From contig CAVXUX010000008.1 in NCBI GenBank assembly GCA_963765135.1, positions 186,001-250,000 of the forward strand: a stretch of DNA of 64,000 bases, written 5' to 3'. Each line of letters opens with the position of its first letter. The first letter of the stretch is position 1. The DNA is from JACVRW01 sp963765135. Its GTDB lineage: Bacteria > Actinomycetota > Thermoleophilia > Solirubrobacterales > Thermoleophilaceae. This document shows, one piece after another, positions 39,021 to 48,557 of this stretch. The notes below the pieces were generated by a model that searched no databases, had not been told where the DNA came from, and saw only the letters and a list, made by a program, of their open reading frames with translations. Position numbers and translations under genes: made by a program.

Positions 39021-40054
39021 CGTCCGCGCCCGGACGCGCGAGCTGGCCGGCCGTCGCCATCGTGGTCGTCGCGGCGGCCCTGGCTCCACTCGTCTTCACC
39101 GAGTTCTTCCTCTCGGTGATCCTCACGAAGTCGCTCTGGCTCGGCATCGCGGCGGCGAGCCTGATCTTCCTGTCGGCCTACGGCGGCATGGTCTCGCTCG
39201 CCCAGGTGGGCATCTACGGTGTGGCGGGGATGACCTTCGCCAACCTGGTCATGGCCGACGGCGGCGCCGCGGCAGCCTGGTCTCCCTGGCTGGCGGTCAT
39301 CGCGGCGCTCCTGGTCGCCACGGCCGTGGGCCTCGGCTTCGGCGCGATCGCCGCACGCAGCGTCGGCATCTACTTCCTGATGATCACGCTCGCGTTCTCG
39401 GTGCTGGTCTACTACTTCTTCTCGCAGGTCACGCAGCTGTCCGGTTTCGGCGGCGTGAACAACGTCGAGCTGCCGGCCCTCGTCGGCGACCCGGGCCAGG
39501 ACCCGGCCCCGCTCTACTACACGACGCTGGTGGTGGCGGTGCTCGTGTTCCTCGGCCTGCGCTACGTGTCGCGGGCGCCCTTCGGGCTGGCGCTGCAGGG
39601 CCTCCGGGACGAGCCCAACCGAATGCGCGCTCTGGGGTTCAACGTCACCCGCCATCGCATCCTCGCGTTCGGCCTCGCGGCCTTCGTCGCGGCCCTCGCC
39701 GGCGTGCTGTCGGTCTGGTACAACCGCCGCATCACGCCGGGTTCGATCAACCTGGCGCAGACGATCGACGTCCTGATCATCGCGGTCGTCGGGGGCCTCT
39801 ACAGGCTCGAGGGCGCGTGGGTCGGAGCGCTCACCTACGCGCTGCTCGACAACTACTCGCGCGAGTGGACGCCGCGAGTCGGAGACGTGCTGGGACCGGA
39901 GCGCTTCAACACGATCATCGGGGTCGTCTTCCTCGTGATCGTGCTGGTCTCGCCCGGCGGCCTCGTGGGCCTCTGGGAGCGCGGCCGCGAGCTGCTCGTC
40001 ACCCGAAGACGGGGCCCCCCGGGACCCGTGGCGACCGTGGACGCGGCGAACTGA
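39017..40054 (+). CDS. Branched-chain amino acid-type ABC transporter permease (LivM-like)
   Basis: 345 residues from GTG 39017. About nine hydrophobic segments; LSAYGGMVSLAQVGIYGVAG and PFGLALQGLRDEPNRMRALGFN are LivM signatures, the latter binding the ATPases. The C-terminus VSPGGLVGLWERG is usual. It forms the second half of the channel with the 37980-39020 protein. Confidence 0.92.
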   Translation: MTSAPGRASWPAVAIVVVAAALAPLVFTEFFLSVILTKSLWLGIAAASLIFLSAYGGMVSLAQVGIYGVAGMTFANLVMADGGAAAAWSPWLAVIAALLVATAVGLGFGAIAARSVGIYFLMITLAFSVLVYYFFSQVTQLSGFGGVNNVELPALVGDPGQDPAPLYYTTLVVAVLVFLGLRYVSRAPFGLALQGLRDEPNRMRALGFNVTRHRILAFGLAAFVAALAGVLSVWYNRRITPGSINLAQTIDVLIIAVVGGLYRLEGAWVGALTYALLDNYSREWTPRVGDVLGPERFNTIIGVVFLVIVLVSPGGLVGLWERGRELLVTRRRGPPGPVATVDAAN

Positions 40055-40068
40055 CCTTGGAGGAAGAC

Positions 40069-41511
40069 GTGCACGACAAACAAGCAGGAGGAGGGGTTGC
40101 AGTGAGAGTCAGGACATTGCTGGCGCTGATCGGCGCCTTGCTGGCCCTGGGCCTCGTAACGGCCTGTGGCGACGATGACGACGAGGGCGACGGTGGCAAC
40201 GGCGGGTCGAGCGCCGAGTCCGGAGGCGGCGGCACGATCAAGGTCGGGTTCCTCTCCGACTGCGAGGGCGCCTTCGGCTCGTTCTTCGAGCCGACAGCCT
40301 CGGGCTTCAACCAGGCGCTGATCGACAAGGCCGGCGCCAAGCCGGCGAGCAAGAAGCCGAGCGAAGGCGTCACAGGCGCCACGGTCGGCGGCAAGAAGAT
40401 CGAGGTCGTCGGGTACGGCTGCGCCGACGACACCGCCGACAAGGCGATCGAGGAAACGCGCCGCCTCATGGAGCAGGAGGACGCGGACATCCTCGTCGGC
40501 CCGCTCTCCGGCGACGAGGGCATCGCGGTCGCCAACTACGCGAAGGAGCACCCCGACAAGACGTTCATCAACGGGATCGCCGGAGCACAGGACTCGACGC
40601 TGAAGGTCGGCGCGCCGAACTTCTACCGGTTCCACCCCGACGGAGCGCAGTGGTCGGCCGGCCTGGGCGACTACGCCTACAACGATCTCGGCTGGAAGAA
40701 GGCCGCGATCATCGGTGACGACTACTCGTTCCCGTACACCTCGCTCGCCGGCTTCGTGGCGGAGTACTGCGCGACCGGCGGCGAGATCACCAAGCGGATC
40801 TGGGCGCCACTCGGCGAGAAGGACTACTCGTCGTACATCTCCCAGATTCCTGACGACGTCGACGGCCTCTACGTCGGAATCGGCGGATCGGGCCTGATCA
40901 ACTTCGTCAAGCAGTACCGCCAGCAGAAGGGCGACCTGGACACCAAGAAGATGATGGGCAACGTGTTCTGGGACGACCCGCTCGTCCTCAAGGAGGTCGG
41001 CAACTCGCTCATCGGCGGCACCACCGCGGCGATGACGGCTGGCGACTCGACCGACCCCGAGGTGACGGCCTACCTCAAGCGGCTCGAGGATTCGTACGGC
41101 AAGGAGATCGCCGGCCTCGGACCGTCGGTGTTCACCTACGGCTACTACACGGCCGGCCAGGCGCTCGTGAAGGCGCTCGAGGAGTCCGGCGGCGACGTCT
41201 CGGACCAGAAGGCGCTTCAGGACGCGCTCGCCGCGACGACGCTGGCAGGCGACGAGGCGCCTTACGGCGACGTCAAGCTGGACGACAACCACCAGGCGAT
41301 CAGCAACGTCTTCGTGAAGCGGATCGTCAAGGACAAGACGGGTGACGGCGTGCCGGACGTGGAGACGTTCCGGCGGATCCCCGACGTCGACCAGACGTTC
41401 GGCGGCTTCTTCAGCGCCGAGAGCCCGGCGCCGGATCGCACCAACCCGAAGTGCGAGAAGCGGACCCCGCCGCCGTGGGTCGGCAACGCGGAGGAGGTCT
41501 CGTTCAAGTAG
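40069..41511 (+). CDS. ABC transporter substrate-binding lipoprotein (Peripla_BP_6/LivK type)
   Basis: GTG 40069 has GGAGG five bases upstream; GTG 40102 with AGGAGG is an equal alternative. A signal with lipobox LVTAC (Cys33 from 40069, Cys22 from 40102) is followed by an acidic Gly/Ser linker. KVGFLSDCEGAFGSFFEPTASGF opens the periplasmic-binding fold, and ILVGPLSGDEGIAVANYAKEHP binds the hinge. At about 480 residues it is longer than LivK, with a C-terminal extension rich in charged residues. The ligand is unknown. Confidence 0.9.
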   Translation: MHDKQAGGGVAVRVRTLLALIGALLALGLVTACGDDDDEGDGGNGGSSAESGGGGTIKVGFLSDCEGAFGSFFEPTASGFNQALIDKAGAKPASKKPSEGVTGATVGGKKIEVVGYGCADDTADKAIEETRRLMEQEDADILVGPLSGDEGIAVANYAKEHPDKTFINGIAGAQDSTLKVGAPNFYRFHPDGAQWSAGLGDYAYNDLGWKKAAIIGDDYSFPYTSLAGFVAEYCATGGEITKRIWAPLGEKDYSSYISQIPDDVDGLYVGIGGSGLINFVKQYRQQKGDLDTKKMMGNVFWDDPLVLKEVGNSLIGGTTAAMTAGDSTDPEVTAYLKRLEDSYGKEIAGLGPSVFTYGYYTAGQALVKALEESGGDVSDQKALQDALAATTLAGDEAPYGDVKLDDNHQAISNVFVKRIVKDKTGDGVPDVETFRRIPDVDQTFGGFFSAESPAPDRTNPKCEKRTPPPWVGNAEEVSFK

Positions 41512-42287
41512 TGACGTCCACCGCCGCGACAGCAGCGGACCGCGCCGAGCCGATCCTCCAGCTACGGGGGATCGGCCGGCGCTTCGGTGGCGTGCTCGCC
41601 GTGTCCGACGTCGACCTGACCGTCGGCGCCGGTGAACGGCGGGCGATCCTGGGTCCGAACGGCGCGGGGAAGACCACGCTGTTCAACGTGATCTCGGGGG
41701 AGTTCCCGCCCAGCGCGGGAACGGTGGAGCTGTTCGGGCGGGACGTCACCCACGAGCCCGCCCGAACACGCGCCCGGATGGGCCTTTCGCGGACGTTCCA
41801 GACCTCGCGCCTGTTCGGCGGGCTGAGCGTGGAGGACAACCTCTACCTGGCCGTGCTCGGCGTCGGGTCCGGCCATCTGCGCCTGATCAACGGGAAGGCC
41901 GACGTGGACATGCGCGACAAGGCGCGCGCGATGGCCGAGAGCGTCGGGCTGACCGACCGCCTGGACACGCTGGTGGCGGAGCTCTCCCACGGCGAGCAGC
42001 GCCAGCTCGAGGTCGGTATGGCGCGCGTCGCCGAGCCGAAGCTGATGATGCTGGACGAGCCGGCCGCCGGGCTCTCGCGAGCCGAGCGCGTCAACCTCAC
42101 CGAGCTGCTGCTGAAGCTCGACCCCGGCGTCACGCTGATCCTGATCGAGCACGACATGGACGTCGCGCTGCGCGTGGCCGAGTGGGTGACGATGATGCAC
42201 GACGGGCGCGTGATCGTCGAAGGCACGCCCGACGAGATCCGCGCCAACGAGAGGGTGCACGCGCTGTATCTCGGGAGCAAGACATGA
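41511..42287 (+). CDS. ABC transporter ATP-binding protein (LivG-like)
   Basis: 258 residues; GTG 41511 shares its G with the binding-protein TAG stop. Walker A GPNGAGKTT, signature LSHGEQRQLEV, Walker B LMMLDEPAAGLS and H-loop IEHDMDVA are all intact. SRTFQTSRLFGGLSVEDNL is typical of LivG. With the LivF-like protein it energises the LivHM-like channel. The stop overlaps the next start (ATGA). Confidence 0.93.
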   Translation: MTSTAATAADRAEPILQLRGIGRRFGGVLAVSDVDLTVGAGERRAILGPNGAGKTTLFNVISGEFPPSAGTVELFGRDVTHEPARTRARMGLSRTFQTSRLFGGLSVEDNLYLAVLGVGSGHLRLINGKADVDMRDKARAMAESVGLTDRLDTLVAELSHGEQRQLEVGMARVAEPKLMMLDEPAAGLSRAERVNLTELLLKLDPGVTLILIEHDMDVALRVAEWVTMMHDGRVIVEGTPDEIRANERVHALYLGSKT

Positions 42288-43006
42288 GCGAGCCGCTGCT
42301 GGCCGTCGAGGACCTGAACGGCTGGTACGGGACGGCCCACGTCCTGCAGGGCGTGAGCTTCAGCATGGGCGCCGAGCCGGTCGCGCTGATCGGCCGCAAC
42401 GGCATGGGCAAGTCGACGCTCTGCCTTGCCATCGCGGGGCTGCTCGAGTCCACCTCCGGCTCGGTGCGCCTCGACGGTCAGGAGGTGCTCGGCAAGCCGG
42501 CGTACAAGGTGGCGGGGGCCGGGCTCGGCTACGTGCCCCAGGGGCGGCGGCTGTTCGAGTCGCTCACGGTCGACGAGCACCTGGACATCGTGGGGCGGCG
42601 CGCGAAGGGCGAGTGGAACCCCGCGCGCGTCTACGAGCTGTTCCCGCGGCTGGCGGAGCGCAAGCGCGTGAGCGGGACGTCGCTCTCGGGCGGCGAGCAG
42701 CAGATGCTCGCCATCGGCCGGGCGCTGGTCACCAACCCGCGCGTCCTGGTCATGGACGAGCCCTCGGAGGGGCTGGCGCCCACGATCATCGAGGACCTGG
42801 TCAAGACGATCAAGGAGCTGGCGGCGGGCGGGATGGGGCTGCTCGTGGTCGAGCAGAACCTCGGCGTGGCGACCTCGCTGGCGGAGCGCCAGCTGGTCAT
42901 GGTCACCGGCTCGATCGCGGTGGAGACGACAGCCGCCGAGCTTTCCGCCGACCCGGCTGCGCAGCGGCGCTACCTCGGCGTCGAGCCGCTGCCGGACGCG
43001 GCCTGA
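42284..43006 (+). CDS. ABC transporter ATP-binding protein (LivF-like)
   Basis: 240 residues from ATG 42284. IGRNGMGKST, LSGGEQQMLAIGRAL, VLVMDEPSEGLAPTI and VEQN are the nucleotide-binding motifs; GYVPQGRRLFESLTVDEHL marks LivF. It ends the five-gene transporter operon. The following 60 bp carry AT-rich repeats that belong to the next gene. Confidence 0.93.
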   Translation: MSEPLLAVEDLNGWYGTAHVLQGVSFSMGAEPVALIGRNGMGKSTLCLAIAGLLESTSGSVRLDGQEVLGKPAYKVAGAGLGYVPQGRRLFESLTVDEHLDIVGRRAKGEWNPARVYELFPRLAERKRVSGTSLSGGEQQMLAIGRALVTNPRVLVMDEPSEGLAPTIIEDLVKTIKELAAGGMGLLVVEQNLGVATSLAERQLVMVTGSIAVETTAAELSADPAAQRRYLGVEPLPDAA

Positions 43007-43024
43007 GCAGTCTATTCCGGCAAG

Positions 43025-43061
43025 CATTATGTTGTAGCTCATAATGTTGTCTGGCATAATG
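43025..43061. repeat. Three 7-bp half-sites at exact 15-bp spacing upstream of the ATPase gene
   Basis: CATTATG at 43025-43031 is followed by its inverse CATAATG at 43040-43046 and 43055-43061; the starts are 15 bp apart. The stretch is strikingly AT-rich for this genome and ends 8 bp before the ATG at 43070. It could be an operator, and CATAAT-like hexamers may also serve as -10 elements. Confidence 0.65.
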
Positions 43062-43069
43062 GATGGGTC

Positions 43070-44225
43070 ATGTCTGGCAAGCACCCAGTCAACCCGTTCA
43101 GATTCGGGCCGCTCGCCCTCGACGAGGCGTTCACCGATCGCCAGGCCGAGATCGACGCGCTGGTCGCCGACGCCCGCAACGGTCAGGACGTCGTGGTCTT
43201 CGCGCCGCGACGCTACGGCAAGTCCTCGCTCGTCTGGCGGGTGGCGCAGGAGCTCGTGAAGGAGGACGTGCTCGTCGCGCAGGTGGACCTGATGCGCACG
43301 CCGACCAAGGATCAGCTCGCGGCGAAGCTCGCCAAGACGATCCACGAGGAGCTGGCCACCCGCCTGATGAACGCCAAGGAGCGGCTCAAGGTATTCGCCG
43401 GTCTGCGCCTGACCCCCACGATCACGATCGATCCCAACGACGGCACCGTGTCGTTCAGCTTCGACGCGCGTGCGGCGAAGGAGGACATCGACGCGACGCT
43501 CGAGGAGCTGCTCACGATGATCGGCAGGATCGCGGCCGACCGCGGGCGCCGCGTGGTCCTGGTCCTTGACGAGTTCCAGGAGATCGTCGACATCGACCCG
43601 GCGCTGATCAAGCTGATGCGCTCGGTCTTCCAGGAGCAGCCGGACGTGGCGCACATCTATCTCGGCAGCAAGCGCCACATGATGCGCGAGATCTTCAACG
43701 ACGAGAACGAGCCGTTCTGGCGCAGCGCCAAGCAGACGGAGTTGGACGTCATCCCGGCGGACCTGTTCGAGAAGTACGCGCGGGCGCGGTTCACGAAGAC
43801 CGGCAAGAAGCTCGAGCCTGCTGCCGCCGAGCGGGTGATCGAGCTGACCGGCGGCCACCCCTACGCCACGCAGGAGCTCCTCTATTTCCTCTGGGAGGCG
43901 ACGCCGCCCGGCGAGGCCGCGGACCTGGCGGCAATCGAGGGCGCGCTCGACGCGACGCTGCGCTCGGAGCATTCGCACTTCAGCTTGATCTGGGAGAGGG
44001 CCTCAGGGGCGCAGAAACGCGTGCTCCAGGCCCTCGCGGCGCAGCAACCCGGGCCGCCCGCTGAGCGCCGACTACCAGCGCGAGCATTCGCTGCCGACGA
44101 CGCCGACGGTCCAGACCGCGCTGACCGCGCTCGAACGCGCCGAGCTGGTCAAGCGGGTCGGCCGCGGCGAGTACCGAATCGCCGAGCCGTTCCTCACGGA
44201 ATGGGTCCGGCGCTACGAGAGCTAG
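43070..44225 (+). CDS. STAND-like AAA ATPase (ATPase_2 type) with C-terminal winged helix; one frameshift
   Basis: NPFRFGPLALDEAFTDRQAEI is the usual entry of the mostly archaeal ATPase_2 group. Walker A is APRRYGKSSL (Lys51) and Walker B VVLVLDEFQEIVD; GGHPYATQELLYFLWE is the sensor region. One extra base near 44055 shifts the frame; the true end is a winged-helix segment (ADYQREHSLPTTPTVQTAL, then LERAELVKRVGRGEYRI) stopping at 44225. Function is unknown; such ATPases act as signal-responsive switches. Codon use looks normal, but the AT-rich leader stands out. Confidence 0.82.
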
Positions 44226-44702
44226 CTACATCTTGGCCGCGGCTGACTTGATCGCCTCGCGGATGCGCGGGTAGGTGCCGCAGCGGCACACGTTGCGGAT
44301 CTCGTCGAGGTCGGCGTCGGTGACGCTGCGGCCCTGGGCCTTGATCTGCTTGATCTTCGCCACCGCGGTCATGATCTGGCCCGGCTGGCAGTAGCCGCAC
44401 TGCGCCACGTCGTAGTCCAGCCACGCCTGCTGCACCGGGTGCAGCGGCTTGCCGACGGTCGCGGGCAGCCCCTCGATCGTGGTGATCTTGTCGCTCGGCT
44501 TGATCTGGGAGACGGGCACGCAGCAGGGGTTGAACGCCTTGCCGTTGATGTGGCTCGTGCAGGCCTGGCAGACGCCGAGGCCGCAGCCGTACTTGGGGCC
44601 GTAGACCCCGAGCAGGTCGTTGAGGACCCACAGCAGCCGGACGTCGTCCGCGCAGTCGACTGTGACTTGCTTGCCGTTGAGGATGAACGTGTGCTGGGGC
44701 AC
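44226..44702 (-). CDS. (2Fe-2S)-binding small subunit of a xanthine dehydrogenase-family molybdenum hydroxylase
   Basis: 158 residues from GTG 44702, with GGAG six bases upstream. YGCGLGVCQACTSHINGKAFNPC holds the plant-type 2Fe-2S cysteines; CGYCQPGQIM and CRCGTYPRIREAI hold the second cluster. This is the isoquinoline 1-oxidoreductase/aldehyde oxidase small subunit. It passes electrons from the large subunit encoded just upstream. The stop codon abuts the convergent ATPase stop. Confidence 0.92.
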   Translation of the reverse strand: MPQHTFILNGKQVTVDCADDVRLLWVLNDLLGVYGPKYGCGLGVCQACTSHINGKAFNPCCVPVSQIKPSDKITTIEGLPATVGKPLHPVQQAWLDYDVAQCGYCQPGQIMTAVAKIKQIKAQGRSVTDADLDEIRNVCRCGTYPRIREAIKSAAAKM

Positions 44703-44711
44703 GGGCGCTCC

Positions 44712-47065
44712 TTAGAAGGTCTTCGACAGGCCGTCGGTCGGGCGACGCGGGGCACCGGCGGCACGGTCGGGAAGACCTCGAAGCCGAGGTCGGACCGGTT
44801 GTGGTTGACGGGGAAGCTCGTCGGCAGCGTGCCCGGTGGCCCGGGCGTACGCGCAGGCCGTGGCGGCCATCGACGGCGCGACCGAGAACTCGCCGGCGCC
44901 GCCGGGGCTCGTCGCTCGTCGGCGGCATGACGACCACCTGGAGCTGCGGCGGCGTGTTCCACTGCCGCGTGTAGAAGGCGTCGTCCCAGCTGCCCTCGAG
45001 GAAGTACCCGTCCTTGAGGTGCAGGCTGTAGGTGAGGACCTGGCCGATCCCGTCCATCATCCCGCCCATCATCTGGGCCTCGAGGCCGAGCGGGTTGATC
45101 GGCAGGCCCACGTCGACCGCGCACACGGCCTTGGTCACGCGCGGCCCGGTGTAGGCGTGCTCGATCTTGCGGTTGACCTGGCGCCGGCCGGCAGTCGATC
45201 TCGACCAGGCAGGCGCAGTAGCCCTTGTACTCCCGGTGGATGCCGAGCCCCTGCGCGGTGCCGGGCGGCATCGCGCGGCCCCAGTTCCCCACCTGGGCGA
45301 CCTTGTCGAGCACCGCCCGCATCCGCGGCTCGCGCACGAAGCTGCGCCGGTACTGGTACGGGTCCTGCCCCATCGCCTTGGCCAGCTGGTCGACCATCAG
45401 CTCCCGCGGCGTCGTCACCTCGGGGCTGTAGACGTTGCGGACCGAGCTGGTGTTGAAGGTGTCGGGCTCGTAGATCTCGTTGAGCAGCTGCGTGACGACG
45501 CCGAAGTTGTACGGCACGTTCGCGGTCAGGTTGAAGAAGGCCTGCGCGTAGCCGAAGTTCCGCCGCGGGCAGCTCCGCCAGCTTCGCGCTCAGCAGCTCG
45601 CCGACCCCGTGCGCTCAAGTCGGTCGCGACGCTGGTGTTGCGCTGGTCGAAGGTGAGCACGTTCCCGGCCAGGTAGAGCGCCCGCACGCGCGAGGTGACC
45701 ATCGGGTGGACCCGGCCCTGCCGGAAGTTGTCCGTGCGATGCCACATCAGCTTCACGGGCTTGCCGAACGCCTTGGAGATGGCGGCCGCCTCGAAGGCGG
45801 CGTCGGCGAACAGGTGGCGCCCGAAGGACCCGCCGCCCTGGGCCACGTGCACCTTCACCTTGCCGACCGGCAGCCCGAGGTTGAGCGCGATCTGCTCCTG
45901 CGCCCAGATCGGCGTCTTGAGGCTCGACCAGATCTCGGCGCCGTCCGGCCGCACGTCCGCCACGGCGCAGTTGGTCTCGAGCGGGTCGCCCGGGCGGAAG
46001 TGGAACGTGAAGCGCTGGTCGAGCGTCTTGGCCAGCAGGTTCACCGGCGGCGGCACCGGGAGCTCGGCCTTCTTGAGGTCGGCGAGCACGCTGGCGTCGG
46101 ACTTGCCCGTCGGCGGGGCCCGGAGCCCACACCACGTCGAGCGCGCGGATGGCGTCGATGCACTGCCCGAACGTCTCGCCCCGGACTGCCACCCCACCCG
46201 GCGACGTACCGCGTGTGCGGGATGATCGCGACGTCGGTGATGCCGGGCATGGCCTTGACCTGGGCCAGGTTCCGGACCGACCTGGGCAGAGCCGTTGATC
46301 GTCGGCGGCCGGCAGACCATCGTCGGCTTGGCGTTCGGGACGTTCAGCTCCATCGCGAAGCGCTTGCGCCCGGTGACGATGTCGAGCGCGTCGACGCGCT
46401 TCTGCGGCGTGCCGACGAGCTTGAGCTGCGACTGCGGCTTGAGCTGCGCGTTCGCGGTCGTGGTGCTCGACACGGCGGCCTTGGCGCTCAGCGAGCCGAA
46501 GGTCGCCGTCGCGCCGTTCGGAGCGACGACCACGCCGTCGCGGATCGTCAGCTGCGACTGCGAGACGCCCAGCTCGATCGCCGCTGCCTTCAGCAGCGCG
46601 CCGCGAGCGATCGCCGCGGCCACGCGCACCGGCGTGTAGATCGAGTGCATCGTGTTGGAGCCGCCGGTGATCTGGTTCCAGATCAGCTCGGGGCGGGCGT
46701 CGGCCAGCGTCACGTTCACCTTGCTCGATCGACAGGTCCATCTCGTCGGCGATCGTCATGGCGGCGGCCGTGGTGATCCCCTGGCCGACCTCGGCCCGCG
46801 GCATGGCGAACGAGACGGTGCCGTCGGGGTTGACGACGATCGCGATCAGGTTCGACGTCGGCCGGGCGGCGTCGGTGAGCAGGTCGGAGAGGTCGTAGAG
46901 GTCGACCGGCTGGACCGTCGGCACGGCGGCCTGCGCCTCGTCGACGGTCAGCTGCGCCGCGGCGACCAGCGTGGGCGCGGCGATCAGGTAGCCGACGAAC
47001 CGCCGCCGCGAGATGCCGTTGGAGCCGCTCGCCATCGGAGCGGTAGCGAGTCCGCCATCAGTCAT
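44712..47065 (-). CDS. Molybdopterin-binding large subunit, xanthine dehydrogenase family (isoquinoline 1-oxidoreductase IorB-like), many frameshifts
   Basis: ATG 47065 with GGAGG upstream starts a Tat-type signal (SRRRFVGYLIAAPTLVAAA). Pieces in three frames run in order: MPRAEVGQGITTAAAM, GSNTMHSIYTPVRVAAAIA, VAQGGGSFGRHLFADAAFEA, MWHRTDNFRQGRVHPM, NTSSVRNVYSPEVTTPRELM and VDVGLPINPLGLEAQMMGG. The end is RPTDGLSKTF with TAA at 44712. At least six indels are needed; base quality here looks poor. Export by Tat and the two-subunit layout without an FAD subunit are typical of IorAB. Substrate: an N-heterocycle or aldehyde. Confidence 0.82.
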
Positions 47066-47180
47066 TCCCGATCCTCCCGCCGTACGTGCCATCCCCATGA
47101 CCCCGACGCGGATATCCCCTTTGGGCTCGCGTTCTAGTCCTCCGAGCGCCCGGAGTCAGGCTTGGCCTCGGCTGCCGCGT

Positions 47181-47192
47181 CTGACATGTCAG
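47181..47192. promoter_or_regulatory. Perfect 12-bp palindrome before the secreted-protein gene
   Basis: CTGACATGTCAG is self-complementary and sits 8 bp before GTG 47200, overlapping the AGGAG ribosome-binding site. It could be an operator or an mRNA hairpin that hides the ribosome site. The intergenic stretch 47066-47197 also has to hold the divergent promoter of the molybdenum hydroxylase. Confidence 0.45.
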
Positions 47193-47199
47193 GAGCGAT

Positions 47200-47935
47200 G
47201 TGTCCACGTTCAGAACACAGGCCGTCGCCGCGGCGATCGCGGTCGCCAGCTTGGTTGCCGCTCCCTCCGCCTCCGCCTGGAAGCCGACCCACAAGGTCTC
47301 GATCGCGGGTGAGTTCGTGAACCACTGGACGATCAGCGACGATCAGGAGTGCGGCCCGGTCGGGGATGGCACGCTGACCGCCAAGCTTCCACACCACCGT
47401 TGCGACCCGCGTCCTCCCGTACCGCGACAGCGACGCGAGAAGGGGCTGGAACATCGGAGTGCCTCATGGCTACAAGGGCCAGCTCGTCAAGGCGATGGAG
47501 GACGCGCCAATCGCCGGGACGGTCACGCGCGTCGACAACACGACACCGCGGCCGGACCCGGAGACAACCGAGCCGTGTCCGCCGCTCGACAAACGCGGCT
47601 GCGGGACCTTCCCGTTGGGCAAGAGATCCGCCGCCCGCGTCTACGGCGGACACAGACCCACCCGGATCTCCGTCCACACCAGCACACAGTTCGGGCCCGC
47701 CTCTGGCGAGTGCCTGGTCGGAGACGTGACGACCTTCGACGCAACCCCCGCGTTGGTGGGCGGCAGCCGCGAGGGGAACGTGCTCGTGAAGATGCCGAAG
47801 CCGTCGGCCTTCAAGCGCCGCGTCGTCCGCCTCACGGCCACGACCCACAAGCGGAGCAGCTTCGGCGATTCGGAGCAGCGGCAGCTCCACGAACGACGTC
47901 ACGCGGAAGGTACGGTCACCTTCAAGCGCCTCTAG
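47200..47935 (+). CDS. Secreted protein of unknown function; one frameshift
   Basis: GTG 47200 (AGGAG upstream) starts a signal peptide ending PSASA. An extra C near 47388 breaks the frame; the restored protein continues FHTTVATRVLPYRDSD, NIGVPHGYKGQLVKAM, then GCGTFPLGKRSAARVYGG and CLVGDVTTFDATPAL, about 244 residues. Four or five cysteines may form disulfides. I do not recognise the family. It is a single-gene unit between the hydroxylase operon and an isochorismatase-like gene. Confidence 0.7.
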
Positions 47936-47953
47936 GGAAGCTCCCGACGCTCT

Positions 47954-48532
47954 TCAGAGCCGGAACGGCGGGTCCCCGACTTCCGGGGACTGCAGCACGG
48001 CACGCGATCGTTCGAGCGTGCGCGTCCATTCGTAGGCGAGGCCCTTGCAGTGATTCAGCTCGACGCCCTCGGCGACCATCCGCGCCAGCCCGCGCTCGTG
48101 CATCTCGCCCGGAGAGAAGACCGCGTCCTCGACCACGATCACGCGCATGCCGCGCTCCTTGAGCCCGATGGCGGATTGAGCGACGCACACGTCGGTCTCG
48201 AACCCAACCAGCACGGCGGTCGCACGTCCGCTGCCCTCGACCCGGCCGACGATCTCGGGCGTGCCGGTCAGCCCGAAGGTCGGCTTGACCAGGGCAGCGG
48301 CATCGGGAAACGTGTCGGCGAGTGGCGCGTAGGTCGCGCCGTTTCGCGACGGGTCCTCTTCGGTCAGGACCGCCGGGACGTCGAGCTGCCGCGCGACCTT
48401 CGCCAGCCACGTCATGCGCGCCAGAGCCTCCCGCGCCCGCTCGCCGTCGCGCGCCGGGAGGCGGTCGCCAAAGAACCCCTCCTGCGCGTCGACGACGACG
48501 AGGATGCTGTCGCGGTGATCTACGAGCGGCAG
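47954..48532 (-). CDS. Isochorismatase-like cysteine hydrolase
   Basis: The frame with DSILVVVDAQEGFFGDRLP extends upstream of ATG 48415, and this first strand carries the catalytic Asp, so the start must lie near 48532. CTG 48532 is in frame; ATG 48537 would fit if one base were missing from the sequence. Later motifs are PAVLTEEDPSRNG, VGFETDVCVAQSAIGLKERG (nucleophile Cys) and VVEDAVFSPGEMHERG. The family hydrolyses amides or vinyl ethers. No siderophore genes are nearby. Confidence 0.82.
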   Translation of the reverse strand: MPLVDHRDSILVVVDAQEGFFGDRLPARDGERAREALARMTWLAKVARQLDVPAVLTEEDPSRNGATYAPLADTFPDAAALVKPTFGLTGTPEIVGRVEGSGRATAVLVGFETDVCVAQSAIGLKERGMRVIVVEDAVFSPGEMHERGLARMVAEGVELNHCKGLAYEWTRTLERSRAVLQSPEVGDPPFRL

Positions 48533-48557
48533 GGCATCGATCCTACGGTGCTCTCCG

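Noticed and set aside
41843..43978. A 711-codon minus-strand frame containing a repeated IMxxN-like stretch
   Set aside because: The repeat is just the translation of the phased CATAATG sites; the frame is antisense to LivG, LivF and the ATPase.
47954..48532. Streptothricin hydrolase acting with the beta-amino-acid operon
   Set aside because: SttH is an isochorismatase-fold enzyme, but this gene is 35 kb from the operon and has no specific features of SttH.
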